A stretch of 39,858 bases of DNA from Pirellulaceae bacterium (GCA_013002105.1 JABDKS010000435.1:1-39858); one strand, 5' to 3'; counted from the first letter of the stretch, positions 1-8,914 are shown. Program-made: numbers and translations. Notes: a model not told the origin generated them from the sequence alone.

Positions 1-1002
1 CTTCGCCGCTTCGCTATGACGTGGCAGTACCTTGGCCAAAACGGCGATCGACCGGGGTAAAACAGAGTGACGCTCCTCAGCCGGCTGGGGAACGGCGTCG
101 GCGATCGTTGGCGAATCCAAAACGCTCGGTTCATCAATCGCCGGCATTTCAATCGCAATCACCGGCTCGCGTGAGAGCGAGTCCGCCCCGTGTGCGACGG
201 ACCCTGACGGCGACGATGCGTGCTGGGACGCTATGGTTTGCATGTTTTGAACATCGACATTTTGACCACGATCGTCGTGATCCGACGGCCACAGGATCTG
301 CCGCTTGCTCAATGCCTCCGAAACAAACTGCTGGGCTTCGGCCATGATTGGCGTCACCCGAGCACCACTCGATTTGTCTTGCGGTGGTAGCAGTTGGTTA
401 CTTAACGCAACAACGCCATCGATCAGTTCCCGGCCCGGCCAGATCTCACTGGCGATTGGCTCGTTGTGGTGACTTTGCTGCGGCGCCGTCAGTGAAGGCT
501 GGTTGGTCGTTTGCGTATCGAGACCGGACTGGCGTGTACGAAAGACTTCTGCGACGCGAGTCGGTAGTTGCATTGCACGTGAACCATGTTCGGTTCGGTC
601 AACGGCACGGTTATGCATCTCCGGCATCATCACGGCGTGATGCATCACTTCGCTATCCAACCCCAACTCGCTGCCGCGTTGAAGGGATTGCGCCACCGCG
701 GATTCAATGTGCGAAATCGCTGCCTTTTCCGTCAGTAATTCTGGCGTATCGAATTGCAGAACGGTTTGATCGACTCGCTTCGCGGTCAGGCCTGGCTGGA
801 AGGCTTCGGTTTCAGCCAGGTAGGGATCCGGGCCGTCGCCAGCGATCAGGCTGGACCATTGAGCCGTCAAGCGTGCCGAAAGTGACCGCCACGTCTCGTC
901 GTCCGACGGCGAAATGATCGAGATCACGATGATGATCGCCGACGTGATTGCGGGCCAAAATACGAGGGCTCGCTTAACTTCGTTCATCCGCTTTGCTTCC
1001 AT
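1..1002 (-). CDS. Membrane-anchored protein of unknown function, C-terminus outside window
   Basis: Read on the minus strand, this frame stays open for 334 codons, from an ATG at 1002 (directly after an in-frame TGA) to the left edge, so the 3' end is missing. A second in-frame ATG at 987 is equally possible; neither has a clear ribosome binding site. The N-terminus has basic residues followed by one hydrophobic segment (about residues 13-30 from the first Met, containing AIIIVISII), so a single-pass membrane or signal-anchor protein is likely. The rest is hydrophilic, rich in Gln, Ser, Pro and His, and looks partly disordered. No enzyme motif or known family was recognised. Plus-strand open frames over the same stretch are poorer in composition and look like antisense shadows. 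It is transcribed divergently from the GDP-fucose genes. Confidence 0.7.
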   Translation of the reverse strand, partial: MEAKRMNEVKRALVFWPAITSAIIIVISIISPSDDETWRSLSARLTAQWSSLIAGDGPDPYLAETEAFQPGLTAKRVDQTVLQFDTPELLTEKAAISHIESAVAQSLQRGSELGLDSEVMHHAVMMPEMHNRAVDRTEHGSRAMQLPTRVAEVFRTRQSGLDTQTTNQPSLTAPQQSHHNEPIASEIWPGRELIDGVVALSNQLLPPQDKSSGARVTPIMAEAQQFVSEALSKRQILWPSDHDDRGQNVDVQNMQTIASQHASSPSGSVAHGADSLSREPVIAIEMPAIDEPSVLDSPTIADAVPQPAEERHSVLPRSIAVLAKVLPRHSEAAK

Positions 1003-1298
1003 TCAAGGCTGGTGGATCCACTCCACAAGCAACTCGGGCGGGGAGAAACTAATGGGTTATCATCAGAATCGGCCCGCTGATCACGCGTATCCAGTGGCGA
1101 TTGGTACATCACTAGGAAACTTGAAAGTCCCTCACTGGGAACCTCCCCAACCCGCTCACCCGGATCAGCAGCGGGGGATATTCCCACAAAATCCGCTATT
1201 TCCGCCCCGCTTGGCGAGCAAACTCCGGCCGAAACTCAATTGCCCGTAGCGTCAAAACACGCGCAGACTGCGCCACCGGCAGAAATTACAATCCCAGC
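1003..1298. other. Divergent intergenic region
   Basis: About 296 bp between the minus-strand membrane protein and the plus-strand fucose synthase. It must carry promoters for both directions. Short open frames occur on both strands but none has convincing protein character. No clear -35/-10 pair, strong inverted repeat or RNA gene could be identified by eye. Confidence 0.5.
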
Positions 1299-2249
1299 AT
1301 GACATCACTCCCTGAAACCGTGTTCGTAGCTGGCCACCGCGGCATGGTCGGGTCCGCCGTCTGCCGGCGTTTGGAACGAGAATCGGTCCGCGTTCTCACT
1401 GCCGACCGCAACGAGCTTGACCTGACCAACGCCGCGATGACCCGCGAGTATTTCGCCACTCACCGCCCCGATGCAGTCCTTTTTGCCGCCGCAAAGGTCG
1501 GTGGCATTGGCGCCAATGCTAGCTATCCGGTGGAGTTTTTGTCGGACAATGTTTTGATGGCGGTATCGGCAATCAACGCTGCGTATGAGTCAGACGTTTC
1601 GCGATTTCTGTTCCTGGGCAGCACCTGCATTTACCCGCGAGACTGCCCGCAGCCGATCGATGAAGACTCGCTGTTGACCGGGCCGCTCGAAAAAACCAAC
1701 GAGGCGTACGCGCTGGCGAAGATTACGGGCCTGAAGTTATGCGACTATTACCGGCAACAATACGGCGTCCTCTTCCACAGCGCAATGCCAACGAATCTGT
1801 ACGGACCGGGCGACAACTATCACCCAGAGAACAGCCACGTCCTGCCGGCCCTGATCGCACGATTCCATGAAGCGAAATTGAGTGAATCGCCGAGCGTCAC
1901 TATTTGGGGAACCGGCTCGCCACGGCGTGAATTCCTGTATGTCGACGATTTGGCGGACGCATTGATCCATCTGTTGACCCTGGATGACCCGCCGTCCTGG
2001 GTCAACGTGGGAACAGGAATCGATCAGACGATTCTAGAGTTGGCCGAATTGGTTGCCAAAACCGTCGGATACTGGGGGACGATCCAAACCGACCCTTCGC
2101 GCCCCGACGGAACCCCTGTTAAATGCTGCGACGTCTCACGGCTCCACAACACCGGATGGCAACACAAAACATCCCTGGCAGATGGTCTGAAACGAACCTA
2201 CGAAGCCTACCTGGACGAAGTCGGAGCCGATCGACTTCGTTCGGTTTAG
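1299..2249 (+). CDS. fcl: GDP-L-fucose synthase
   Basis: A 316-residue short-chain dehydrogenase/epimerase-family protein. It would convert GDP-4-keto-6-deoxy-mannose to GDP-L-fucose (3,5-epimerisation, then NADPH reduction) in the cytoplasm. The N-terminal Rossmann motif reads GHRGMVGSAV (residues 12-21). The catalytic triad is visible as a Ser in FLGSTCIYP and a Tyr/Lys pair in YALAK. MPTNLYGPGDNY and the PRREFLYVDD segment are typical of the family, and the length is normal. The next gene, 51 bp downstream on the same strand, encodes the preceding enzyme (gmd), so the two form a complete GDP-mannose to GDP-fucose pair, here in the order fcl-gmd. The start is the first ATG, with no clear Shine-Dalgarno site. 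Confidence 0.95.
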   Translation: MTSLPETVFVAGHRGMVGSAVCRRLERESVRVLTADRNELDLTNAAMTREYFATHRPDAVLFAAAKVGGIGANASYPVEFLSDNVLMAVSAINAAYESDVSRFLFLGSTCIYPRDCPQPIDEDSLLTGPLEKTNEAYALAKITGLKLCDYYRQQYGVLFHSAMPTNLYGPGDNYHPENSHVLPALIARFHEAKLSESPSVTIWGTGSPRREFLYVDDLADALIHLLTLDDPPSWVNVGTGIDQTILELAELVAKTVGYWGTIQTDPSRPDGTPVKCCDVSRLHNTGWQHKTSLADGLKRTYEAYLDEVGADRLRSV

Positions 2250-2300
2250 CGACCATCCCAAACGCATACTTCACAACCTTCTCAAAAAACCACGCGACAC

Positions 2301-3317
2301 ATGTCTAAATCAGCACTGATCACTGGAATCACGGGCCAAGATGGAAGCTACCTGGCCGAATTGCTACTCGAAAAAGGCTACGAAGTTCACGGGCTCGTTC
2401 GCCGCAGCAGTACCTTTTCGACCGAACGCATTGAACACATCTACAAAGATGTGCATGAAGAAGCCAATTTGCGACTTCACTACGGTGACCTCACCGACGG
2501 GCAAGCACTGACCAACTTGGTGCTCGAGATCCAGCCCGACGAAATCTACAACCTGGGTGCACAAAGTCACGTTCGCGTTTCCTACGATCAGCCGGTTTAC
2601 ACGCTGCAAACGGTCGGTGTCGGCGCATTAAATGTTCTCGAAGCTGCCCGACTGCTGAACAAGGAAAAACAGATTCGTGTCTATCAAGCCAGTAGCAGCG
2701 AGATGTACGGCGATGTACTACAGACACCACAGACCGAGACGACACCGTTCAATCCACAATCGCCGTATGCCTGCGCCAAAGTATACGCGTTTCATCAAAC
2801 GGTAAACTATCGTCGCGGTTACGACATGTTCGCCAGCAACGGCATCTTGTTCAATCACGAATCCGAACGTCGCGGCGAAACATTTGTCACGCGTAAGATC
2901 ACGCGTGCAGCCGGTCGGATCAAAATGGGCCTGCAAGAAAAACTCTACCTCGGCAATCTGGATGCCAAACGAGACTGGGGTTATGCAAAAGATTATGTCG
3001 AAGGCATGTGGCGAATTTTGCAACACGACGAACCCGATGACTTTGTGTTGGCGACCGGTCGTACCGAATCCGTTCGCGATTTCTGCAAACTGGCATTCGA
3101 ACGTCTGGACCTGAACTACGAAGATTATGTTGAGATCGATCCACGATATTTCCGGCCTGCGGAAGTCGATCTCCTACTTGGCGACGCCTCCAAAGCGAAA
3201 GAAAAACTCGGCTGGGTCGCCGCGACAGATTTAGAAGAATTGGCAAGAATCATGGTCGAGCATGACTTGGAATTGGCCCAGCGCGAGGCGCACGCCAAAA
3301 ATTTCGTTCCAAACTGA
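2301..3317 (+). CDS. gmd: GDP-mannose 4,6-dehydratase
   Basis: A 338-residue extended SDR enzyme that makes GDP-4-keto-6-deoxy-D-mannose from GDP-mannose, the substrate of the enzyme encoded just upstream. The nucleotide-binding motif [14 protein letters not shown] (residues 9-22) is classic for Gmd, as is [17 protein letters not shown]. The active-site elements are ASSSEMYG and YACAK. The segment [20 protein letters not shown] matches the family signature, except that a Glu stands where most bacterial Gmd proteins have Pro (HESPRRGE). [11 protein letters not shown] and the C-terminal [23 protein letters not shown] are also standard. Length and completeness suggest a functional enzyme. Confidence 0.96.
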   Translation: MSKSALITGITGQDGSYLAELLLEKGYEVHGLVRRSSTFSTERIEHIYKDVHEEANLRLHYGDLTDGQALTNLVLEIQPDEIYNLGAQSHVRVSYDQPVYTLQTVGVGALNVLEAARLLNKEKQIRVYQASSSEMYGDVLQTPQTETTPFNPQSPYACAKVYAFHQTVNYRRGYDMFASNGILFNHESERRGETFVTRKITRAAGRIKMGLQEKLYLGNLDAKRDWGYAKDYVEGMWRILQHDEPDDFVLATGRTESVRDFCKLAFERLDLNYEDYVEIDPRYFRPAEVDLLLGDASKAKEKLGWVAATDLEELARIMVEHDLELAQREAHAKNFVPN

Positions 3318-3483
3318 ATCGCCGCACCCCCATGAACGACGCCGGCGGTAGCGAAGGGTATTCCTTGGCTGCCGCTGCTTTTTTGCGCCCCTGGTCGACG
3401 ATCGGAGCGATTGAGGTGACAATGGCCGATCGCTAATCGATCCTTCCTCGTGAGTAACAGTCGCAGCAATCTGCGGAGCGGAA

Positions 3484-3804
3484 ATGGGCAAAAAGAAGCC
3501 AGCGTCGTTTGAATATGTCGAGCCGATTGGCGACCGTGTATTGGTTCGAAAAGATGAGCCAAAACGGGAGACGCGAGGTGGGATCGCGCTACCCGATGCG
3601 GCCGAGATCCCGACCATCACGGGCCGGATCGTGACGATCAGCGCCGTCGTCGAAAACGACGAAGAATTGCCGCTGCGTCAGTACGACAAAATCCTTTTCC
3701 ATCCGAAAAACGCTGTACCTGTCGACCTTGAACACGACAATCAACTATTCGTTGTGCCAGTCGAAGACGTCGTGGCGGTTTTTCGTCGAAAAAAACCAGA
3801 GTAA
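3484..3804 (+). CDS. GroES-like co-chaperonin, divergent, without adjacent GroEL
   Basis: A 106-residue Cpn10-fold protein. The N-terminal core VEPIGDRVLVRKDE matches the GroES signature. It is followed by the mobile-loop region, KRETRGGIALPDAAE, which contacts GroEL. The second half (GRIVTISAVVE, then VPVEDVVAVF) keeps the barrel pattern, but the usual glycine-rich dome-loop residues are replaced by an acidic stretch (ENDEELPLRQYD). Several planctomycetes carry more than one groES paralogue, and this looks like a divergent copy. GGAG at 3475-3478, five bases before the ATG, is one of the clearer ribosome binding sites here. No groEL lies in the window, so its chaperonin partner is unknown. 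An alternative is a GroES-fold protein with another role. Confidence 0.85.
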   Translation: MGKKKPASFEYVEPIGDRVLVRKDEPKRETRGGIALPDAAEIPTITGRIVTISAVVENDEELPLRQYDKILFHPKNAVPVDLEHDNQLFVVPVEDVVAVFRRKKPE

Positions 3805-3907
3805 TCCACTTTGCGAGAGCGGCAGCACACTCGCAAGAATCGCGTGATCTTTGGCATCAAAACGGTCTCACACGCCGAGAGCGGTTTCATTATCGGTGTG
3901 GGTTCAT

Positions 3908-3961
3908 CGTAGGCCAGGACCTGTCCTGGCAACGTCCCGCCAGGACAGGTCCTGGCCTACG
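3908..3961. repeat. Perfect 23-bp inverted repeat with nested palindromes
   Basis: Arm 3908-3930 is the exact reverse complement of arm 3939-3961, separated by the 8-base spacer AACGTCCC. Each arm is itself nearly palindromic (CCAGGAC, two bases, GTCCTGG), so either one large hairpin or two small ones can form. The right part, from the spacer to beyond the second arm, is repeated in diverged form at 22487-22530. That marks it as a dispersed intergenic element and not simply a terminator. It lacks a T-run. REP/MITE-like mobility is an inference. Confidence 0.85.
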
Positions 3962-4086
3962 TGAAACCTGAAACTACGTGAGCGGCAATCGCCAAAGGTC
4001 ATTTGGATCGATGCAGCCGATAACACGTCACCTTTGGACGGCAGGATTCAGCCCGATCTTTCCCGTTTTACTTGCCCAACGAACGT

Positions 4087-4105
4087 AATCAGACGTAGAC
4101 TGATT
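4087..4105. promoter_or_regulatory. Possible operator palindrome upstream of the metalloprotease
   Basis: AATCAG and CTGATT form a perfect 6-bp inverted repeat around a 7-base spacer, about 117 bp before the ATG of the surface metalloprotease. Size and position would suit a dimeric regulator. No regulator or consensus was recognised, and a chance match is possible. Confidence 0.25.
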
Positions 4106-4221
4106 TGACGTCTTGTCTTTCAAATGTCTGCTTTGCTGGCGGCCGGTAATCGATTCGAACGGTCAAGTTCCATTGGTTGTTGGCGAACTAGCCTACGCGA
4201 TTCATTTTCCCCGGCTGATTC

Positions 4222-6741
4222 ATGTTTTCCTTCGATCGTTGGAGTTTGCGGCGCCGCAGATCGCAACGTTCGAGGCGTCCAAAGCGTCTATCATCGGCGG
4301 GACCTCGCAATCGTAAAGTCGCGTTCCAACAACTCGAGTCGCGACGACTTCTGGCGGCCGAAGCTGGCACGTTCGATTTAAACGTACCCTTTGATACGAC
4401 CGGTCTCGTTGGATCACTATCCTCTACCGTCCATTGGGGCGACGGCACTCAGTCTGCAGGAACGGTCAGCGGCGTCGTCGACAACAACGGCCCGTTGAGT
4501 GTCGAATTCCGATACCAGGGAGATTTCTTTAACGACGCCAGTCGCAAGGCGTTGTTGGAACTGGCCGTGACCCCAATCATCGAACGATTCAGCGATGAAC
4601 TCGCTGCGATCACTCCGACGCCTCTGTTGCAGTGGAATGCTGTCACAAAAAATCCCGTCACCGGTCTACCACTGACGATCCCCGCGTTATCCGTTCCCGC
4701 GAATCAACTGATTGTCTATGTCGGTGGTCGTGATTTACCGGGCGACCAGGTCGGTGTGGCCGGACCGGGTGCATTCTCGTTCCCCGCGGTTAGCGGTGTT
4801 ACAAGTTCGCAAATCGCACAAATCAATGCCTTTCGCGACATCGCTCGGTACCGTGGACAGTTGGATGCCAAGGGTGCCAATCCAACAGACATTGGACCGT
4901 GGGGCGGTTTCATGGCCTTTGACACCAACACGAATTGGCATTTCGGAGCCACCACGGACGGATTGGATAACGACGAAGTGGACTTTGTCAGCGTGGTCGC
5001 ACACGAGATGATGCACGTCCTTGGTTTCGGGGTGGAATATGCCGGATCGGATAATTCCTCGTTCGAGACGTTTACCAACGGCTCCGTATTCACTGGCCCC
5101 AAGGCAGCCGCACTTTTTGGTGGTAACGTCCCCTTAGACGGTGGCAGCCACTTTGCAGACGATATCATCAGCCGCTCTCAACAGCCGGTGATGAGTTCGA
5201 GTGTTTTGAATGGCAGCCGAAAAATATCGACGCCGTTGGATCTGGCCGCCTTGGACGACGTCGGATGGACGCTTCGCACTCCGACCACAGCAACGGTTAG
5301 CGCCTCGCACGTCTACGCTGACAACCCGTCGCTGGGGAATGACTATCCAGTCTCCGTCGTTTTGCACGCCAGTCAGCTCGGTGAAATCACTCAAAGGGTC
5401 GATGCAACGGTCACAAACACGCCGCCCACGTTGACCGCGGCGCCGAGTTTATCGGTGGAAGTCGACCAGCCTCTGACGTTGATCGACATCGTCGAAATCT
5501 CTGACCCTGGCTTTGCAAACACAGCAGCACCGTCGGTGGAGACGTTTACCTATTCAATCGATTGGGGTGACGGCAGCCCAACGGATACCGGTGTCGCAAC
5601 GATCGACCAACAGGGCGACGCGGCACAACCAACTCTGGCTTCGCTGGACGGGCTGCACACGTATACCAACGTCGGCACCTACGATCTACGGATCACGGTG
5701 GTGGATGATGATGGTGGATCGGCAACGGCCGGTATTATCGTATCGGTCACACCCAAACCGTCACTACAGTTGTCGCTTTCGGCCAGCAGTGTTGCCGAAG
5801 ATGCCGGTGAATCAGCCGCGATCTTAACGGTGCTGCGAAGCGGCCCGGTGCGCGACACCGACCACGCTATCGTATTACTGTCCAGCGACGATAGTGAAGT
5901 CGTTTTGCCGCCAACGATCGTGATCCCGGCGTATGAAAGCGCGGCAACCGTTGCAGTTTCGACAATCGACGACACTCTACTTGATGGCACCGTCAACGTT
6001 GTCATAACGGCCAGCGCCAGCGACGTATACCCTGGCGACATTGCTGTCGACGTACTCGATCGCGAGTTTCTTACCGCGTTGCTTTCCGTCACCGAGATCG
6101 TCGAAAACGATACGAGTGCAGCCATACTACAGGTGACGCGCAGCAATACTGACACAGAACAAACTCTGACTGTCAATATCTCAGGCGGTGATCCTACGCA
6201 GGTTCAATTGCCTCTTCAAATTACTTTTGCCGCCGGTCAACAGACTCATGAAATTACCATCGAGCCTGTTCAAGATACGAGCCATGAATTAACGCAGCAG
6301 TTGACGTACGTGATCGATGCCGCTGGATACACCGGCACCGAAATTTCATTCGATCTAATCGATGACGAACCGCCTTTGTTTCAAAACCAAGTCGATCGTT
6401 TTGATGTCGACGGCGTCAACGGTGTGACTCCCGCTGATATATTGCAAGTCATCAACGAACTTGCGGATGAAGGAAGTTCGGTGCAGTTGGACCCTGCCAT
6501 ACGGCCGTTCGAAGGCGCCTATTATGATGTCGACGGGAACTATGTGCTTTCGCCAAATGACATTTTGTTGGTGATCAACGAATTGGCAGAAAGAGCACAA
6601 GGAGATTCGCCCTCGGGCGAGCAAATTGCTGATCCGCCGCTGGCCGTTTCGGCGAAGTACTTGAGGCAAGTCAACGAAAATGAAACAGACGAAAGCTCGC
6701 TCCTGCTTCAATCCCAAGTCGACAATGCGAGGCTTACTTAG
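4222..6741 (+). CDS. Secreted surface metalloprotease with Calx-beta-like and dockerin-like modules
   Basis: An 839-residue modular surface protein. The N-terminus has a very basic stretch followed by QQLESRRLLAAEAGTF (about residues 36-51), resembling the planctomycete LEPR-XLL export-associated motif. The protease module follows: H261-E262-M-M-H265 with G268. The usual third metzincin ligand position (271) is Val. A later GGSHF (H310) and a PVMSSS Met-turn-like element (M324), then TPLDLAALDDVGW, suggest a leishmanolysin-like distant third His. Next come a PKD-like segment (DWGDGS, HTYTNVGTYDLRITVVDDDGG) and two Calx-beta-like repeats (SVAEDAGESAAILTVLRSG; EIVENDTSAAILQVTRS). The C-terminus has paired dockerin-like calcium loops from about residue 728 (DVDGVNGVTPADILQVINEL; DVDGNYVLSPNDILLVINEL). 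A calcium-dependent extracellular peptidase is likely; its substrate is unknown. Confidence 0.85.
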   Translation: MFSFDRWSLRRRRSQRSRRPKRLSSAGPRNRKVAFQQLESRRLLAAEAGTFDLNVPFDTTGLVGSLSSTVHWGDGTQSAGTVSGVVDNNGPLSVEFRYQGDFFNDASRKALLELAVTPIIERFSDELAAITPTPLLQWNAVTKNPVTGLPLTIPALSVPANQLIVYVGGRDLPGDQVGVAGPGAFSFPAVSGVTSSQIAQINAFRDIARYRGQLDAKGANPTDIGPWGGFMAFDTNTNWHFGATTDGLDNDEVDFVSVVAHEMMHVLGFGVEYAGSDNSSFETFTNGSVFTGPKAAALFGGNVPLDGGSHFADDIISRSQQPVMSSSVLNGSRKISTPLDLAALDDVGWTLRTPTTATVSASHVYADNPSLGNDYPVSVVLHASQLGEITQRVDATVTNTPPTLTAAPSLSVEVDQPLTLIDIVEISDPGFANTAAPSVETFTYSIDWGDGSPTDTGVATIDQQGDAAQPTLASLDGLHTYTNVGTYDLRITVVDDDGGSATAGIIVSVTPKPSLQLSLSASSVAEDAGESAAILTVLRSGPVRDTDHAIVLLSSDDSEVVLPPTIVIPAYESAATVAVSTIDDTLLDGTVNVVITASASDVYPGDIAVDVLDREFLTALLSVTEIVENDTSAAILQVTRSNTDTEQTLTVNISGGDPTQVQLPLQITFAAGQQTHEITIEPVQDTSHELTQQLTYVIDAAGYTGTEISFDLIDDEPPLFQNQVDRFDVDGVNGVTPADILQVINELADEGSSVQLDPAIRPFEGAYYDVDGNYVLSPNDILLVINELAERAQGDSPSGEQIADPPLAVSAKYLRQVNENETDESSLLLQSQVDNARLT

Positions 6742-6809
6742 TAGGCTAAATTGATCAAGCGGCACTTTCACAGCGCCAAGACTGCAACCAAAAGTTTCAC
6801 CGAATCTCA

Positions 6810-6905
6810 ATGACCATTTCTCTGATCATCGCTGTTGTCTCGCTCGCCGTTTTGCTGACAGCCAGTGGACTTCTTTGGTTTTGGTTCGTTCGGTCACAGG
6901 ACTAG
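6810..6905 (+). CDS. 31-residue single-pass membrane peptide
   Basis: ATG at 6810 opens a 31-codon frame ending in TAG at 6903-6905. The product is almost entirely one hydrophobic helix (LIIAVVSLAVLLTASGLLWF) followed by the short polar tail VRSQD. Helix then Trp-rich edge then short charged tail vaguely recalls CcoS, the cbb3 oxidase assembly peptide, but it is shorter and the similarity is too weak to name it. It lies 68 bp after the metalloprotease on the same strand. No clear ribosome binding site is visible, so it may also be a chance open frame. Confidence 0.45.
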   Translation: MTISLIIAVVSLAVLLTASGLLWFWFVRSQD

Positions 6906-7001
6906 GTTCTTTCTGATCGATTGGTCGGCCCTTGAAACAGGCGGCGACGCGAAAGCGGTCGGACCCTTTATTCCCCACGGCGTGGATTGACGAGACAGTG
7001 T

Positions 7002-7217
7002 CTAATCGGTCTCAGATCGCGATCGCTCGCGCCGCAAACGGCAGCATTCCAGAATTTCACGCTTGCGATCGTTGGACGCGGATCCCCAATCAGCGATTTC
7101 ATCCAGGTCGCGAAAGCAACCGACGCAGCAGCCATTTTGGTCCACCACGCAGACGTTCGTGCACGGTGAATCAACGACGTCGTCGATGTCAGTCGGTTGG
7201 CTCAACGGTACGCTCAC
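7002..7217 (-). CDS. DUF1289 domain protein
   Basis: A 71-residue protein with the DUF1289 cysteine pattern: DSPCTNVCVVDQNGCCVGCFR followed by DLDEIADW and a basic C-terminal helix. The spaced cysteines (C-x3-C-x7-C-x2-C) suggest metal binding, but no biochemical role is established. The frame begins at a GTG at 7217; no in-frame ATG lies before the conserved domain. It points left, divergent from the PQQ-like gene at 7346. Plus-strand frames across it are shadows. Confidence 0.8.
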   Translation of the reverse strand: MSVPLSQPTDIDDVVDSPCTNVCVVDQNGCCVGCFRDLDEIADWGSASNDRKREILECCRLRRERSRSETD

Positions 7218-7345
7218 TCAATGGGGTCCAAGCGGTAGGCGATCTCTCGCCCGATGGTTTAGGATAGCGGATCATCGATGATCTTTAAAACGGCCCTCGA
7301 TATCACTAACGACGCAAACCCGCACCACATATCGATATTCCCGCC

Positions 7346-8659
7346 ATGTACCAAGCCACCTATTGGACTGGATTGGCTTCCCGCCAATTTCCCGCACTCA
7401 CGCATTTACTCACAATCGCATTGCTCGCCATGACTGGGGGACAAGTCGGGGCGGCGAATTTGTGGCCCACATTTCGAGGTCCCAGCGGCGACGGCGTTGC
7501 GCCAGCACAATGCAAACCACCCACAAAGTGGTCGACGACCGAGAACATCGCCTTTCGCACGCCACTGCCGGGCCAAGGTTGGTCCTCGCCAGTCGTAAGC
7601 GAAAACCGCATCTATCTTTCGGCCGCGATTCCTCAATCGGAATCTGGTGAATCGGATAAAAAAGACACTGATTTTGAATTGTCACTTTTGATCATTGACC
7701 GTGACTCCGGCGAATTGATCAAGAAAGTCGCGTTGCTTGATCAACCCGCTGAAAAGGCGGCAAAAATTCACGGCAAGAACAGTCACGCGAGCCCCACACC
7801 GATACTCTACGGAGACCGACTGTACGTTCACTTTGGCTACCAAGGCACCTGTTGTGTCGACTTGAACGGCGATCTGATTTGGAAAAACCGCAATCTCTTT
7901 TTCAAACCTGTCCACGGCAATGGCGGAACACCTATCTTCGTCGATAATCGTCTGATCTTTACGTGTGACGGTGCCAAGGACCCCAAAGTCGTCGCGCTGG
8001 ATGCGTCAACCGGCAAGGTCGCTTGGGAAGTCGCGAGACCTGTCGATGCACCCAAGAAATTTTCCTTTTGCACGCCGACGTTGATCCATGTTCAGGGGCA
8101 ACATCAAATCATCGCTCCAGGCAGCAATTGTGTATTGGCGATCGCACCAAAAACCGGCGATGTCATTTGGCAGTTGGAATACACCGGTTACAGCGTCGTA
8201 CCAAAACCACTTTTTCACAATGGTAACGTCATCCTGTCGACCAGCTTTGACAGTCCGTCGATGCTGTCAATCGACCCGACCGGCAATGGCGACGTAACCG
8301 AAACGCACTTGCAATGGACGGTCAAAAAGAATGTGCCGAAGACGTCGTCAATGATTGCCCACGACGGTTTGATCTACTCCGTCAGCGACAACGGTGTCGC
8401 CATGTGCGTTAACGCTGAGAGCGGAGAGATTGTCTATCAAAAACGCCTGGGCGGAAACTTTTCTGCGTCGCCCGTCCTGGCCGGCGATCACATTTATTTT
8501 ACCGACGAATCAGGTCGAACAACCGTGGTAAAAACTGGACGTCAATGCACGATCGTGGCTGAAAATGATCTCGAAGAACGAACACTTGCGTCGATGGCCG
8601 TTGCCGGAGATTCATTGATTGTTCGCACCGCCGATGCGCTTTATCGGATCGCTGACTGA
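7346..8659 (+). CDS. Secreted PQQ-like beta-propeller repeat protein
   Basis: A 437-residue protein with an N-terminal signal sequence (hydrophobic segment LTIALLAMTGGQVGA, likely cleavage near residue 36), then WPTFRGPSGDGVAP. That opening is typical of the many planctomycete exported PQQ-like/BamB-type propellers. Repeats contain blade signatures such as GDLIWKNRN, GKVAWEVARP, GDVIWQLEY and GEIVYQKRLGG. The family folds into an eight-bladed propeller. Fold similarity to quinoprotein dehydrogenases does not mean PQQ binding, and no catalytic residues were seen. A periplasmic scaffold or sugar/ligand-binding role is possible. It is followed by 255 bp of non-coding DNA before the ATPase genes. 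Confidence 0.88.
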   Translation: MYQATYWTGLASRQFPALTHLLTIALLAMTGGQVGAANLWPTFRGPSGDGVAPAQCKPPTKWSTTENIAFRTPLPGQGWSSPVVSENRIYLSAAIPQSESGESDKKDTDFELSLLIIDRDSGELIKKVALLDQPAEKAAKIHGKNSHASPTPILYGDRLYVHFGYQGTCCVDLNGDLIWKNRNLFFKPVHGNGGTPIFVDNRLIFTCDGAKDPKVVALDASTGKVAWEVARPVDAPKKFSFCTPTLIHVQGQHQIIAPGSNCVLAIAPKTGDVIWQLEYTGYSVVPKPLFHNGNVILSTSFDSPSMLSIDPTGNGDVTETHLQWTVKKNVPKTSSMIAHDGLIYSVSDNGVAMCVNAESGEIVYQKRLGGNFSASPVLAGDHIYFTDESGRTTVVKTGRQCTIVAENDLEERTLASMAVAGDSLIVRTADALYRIAD

Positions 8660-8814
8660 CAGTCTGCGAGGCGACTGGATTTCCACGACGTTGCCTTCGC
8701 GAAAGCATTTGTTTTTGATCCACGCCGCACAACGATGGACGGGTGTGTGCCATTTCGCACCGCCGTTCGCAATGCGCGCGATATCGCGCACGTTGGCAAG
8801 CAAATCGACGTCTC

Positions 8815-8836
8815 GCCGTGAACATTCCTTCACGGC
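8815..8836. other. Short inverted repeat between the PQQ-like gene and the first ATPase
   Basis: GCCGTGA (8815-8821) and TCACGGC (8830-8836) are perfect reverse complements around an 8-base spacer, 79 bp before the ATPase start codon. No T-run follows, so a regulator-binding site or weak transcript end are both possible. The remaining DNA between 8660 and 8914 shows nothing gene-like. Confidence 0.3.
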
Positions 8837-8914
8837 ACGTGACTTGCCACTACCGTTCTGACCATGAGGAGTCGTGAAACCTTTTGATGAAACCATTTCT
8901 ATGGACCAACCTGA

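Larger units (their letters stand above)
3805..4221. other. Intergenic region with palindromic repeat
   Basis: About 417 bp without a convincing gene. It contains an imperfect inverted repeat near 3870-3903 (CACACGCCGA against TCGGTGTG), the long palindrome listed separately at 3908-3961, and a small operator-like palindrome at 4087-4105. The short open frames across the right part run into the metalloprotease in other frames and look non-coding. Confidence 0.5.

Noticed and set aside
21..1249. Three plus-strand open frames at the left edge
   Set aside because: They lie opposite a 334-codon minus-strand frame with better composition and a membrane helix; their translations are Arg/Ser-rich and resemble no protein.
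6810..6905. Naming the 31-residue peptide CcoS
   Set aside because: It is shorter than CcoS, lacks the GQ-(F/Y)-DD ending, and no ccoNOPGHI genes are near.
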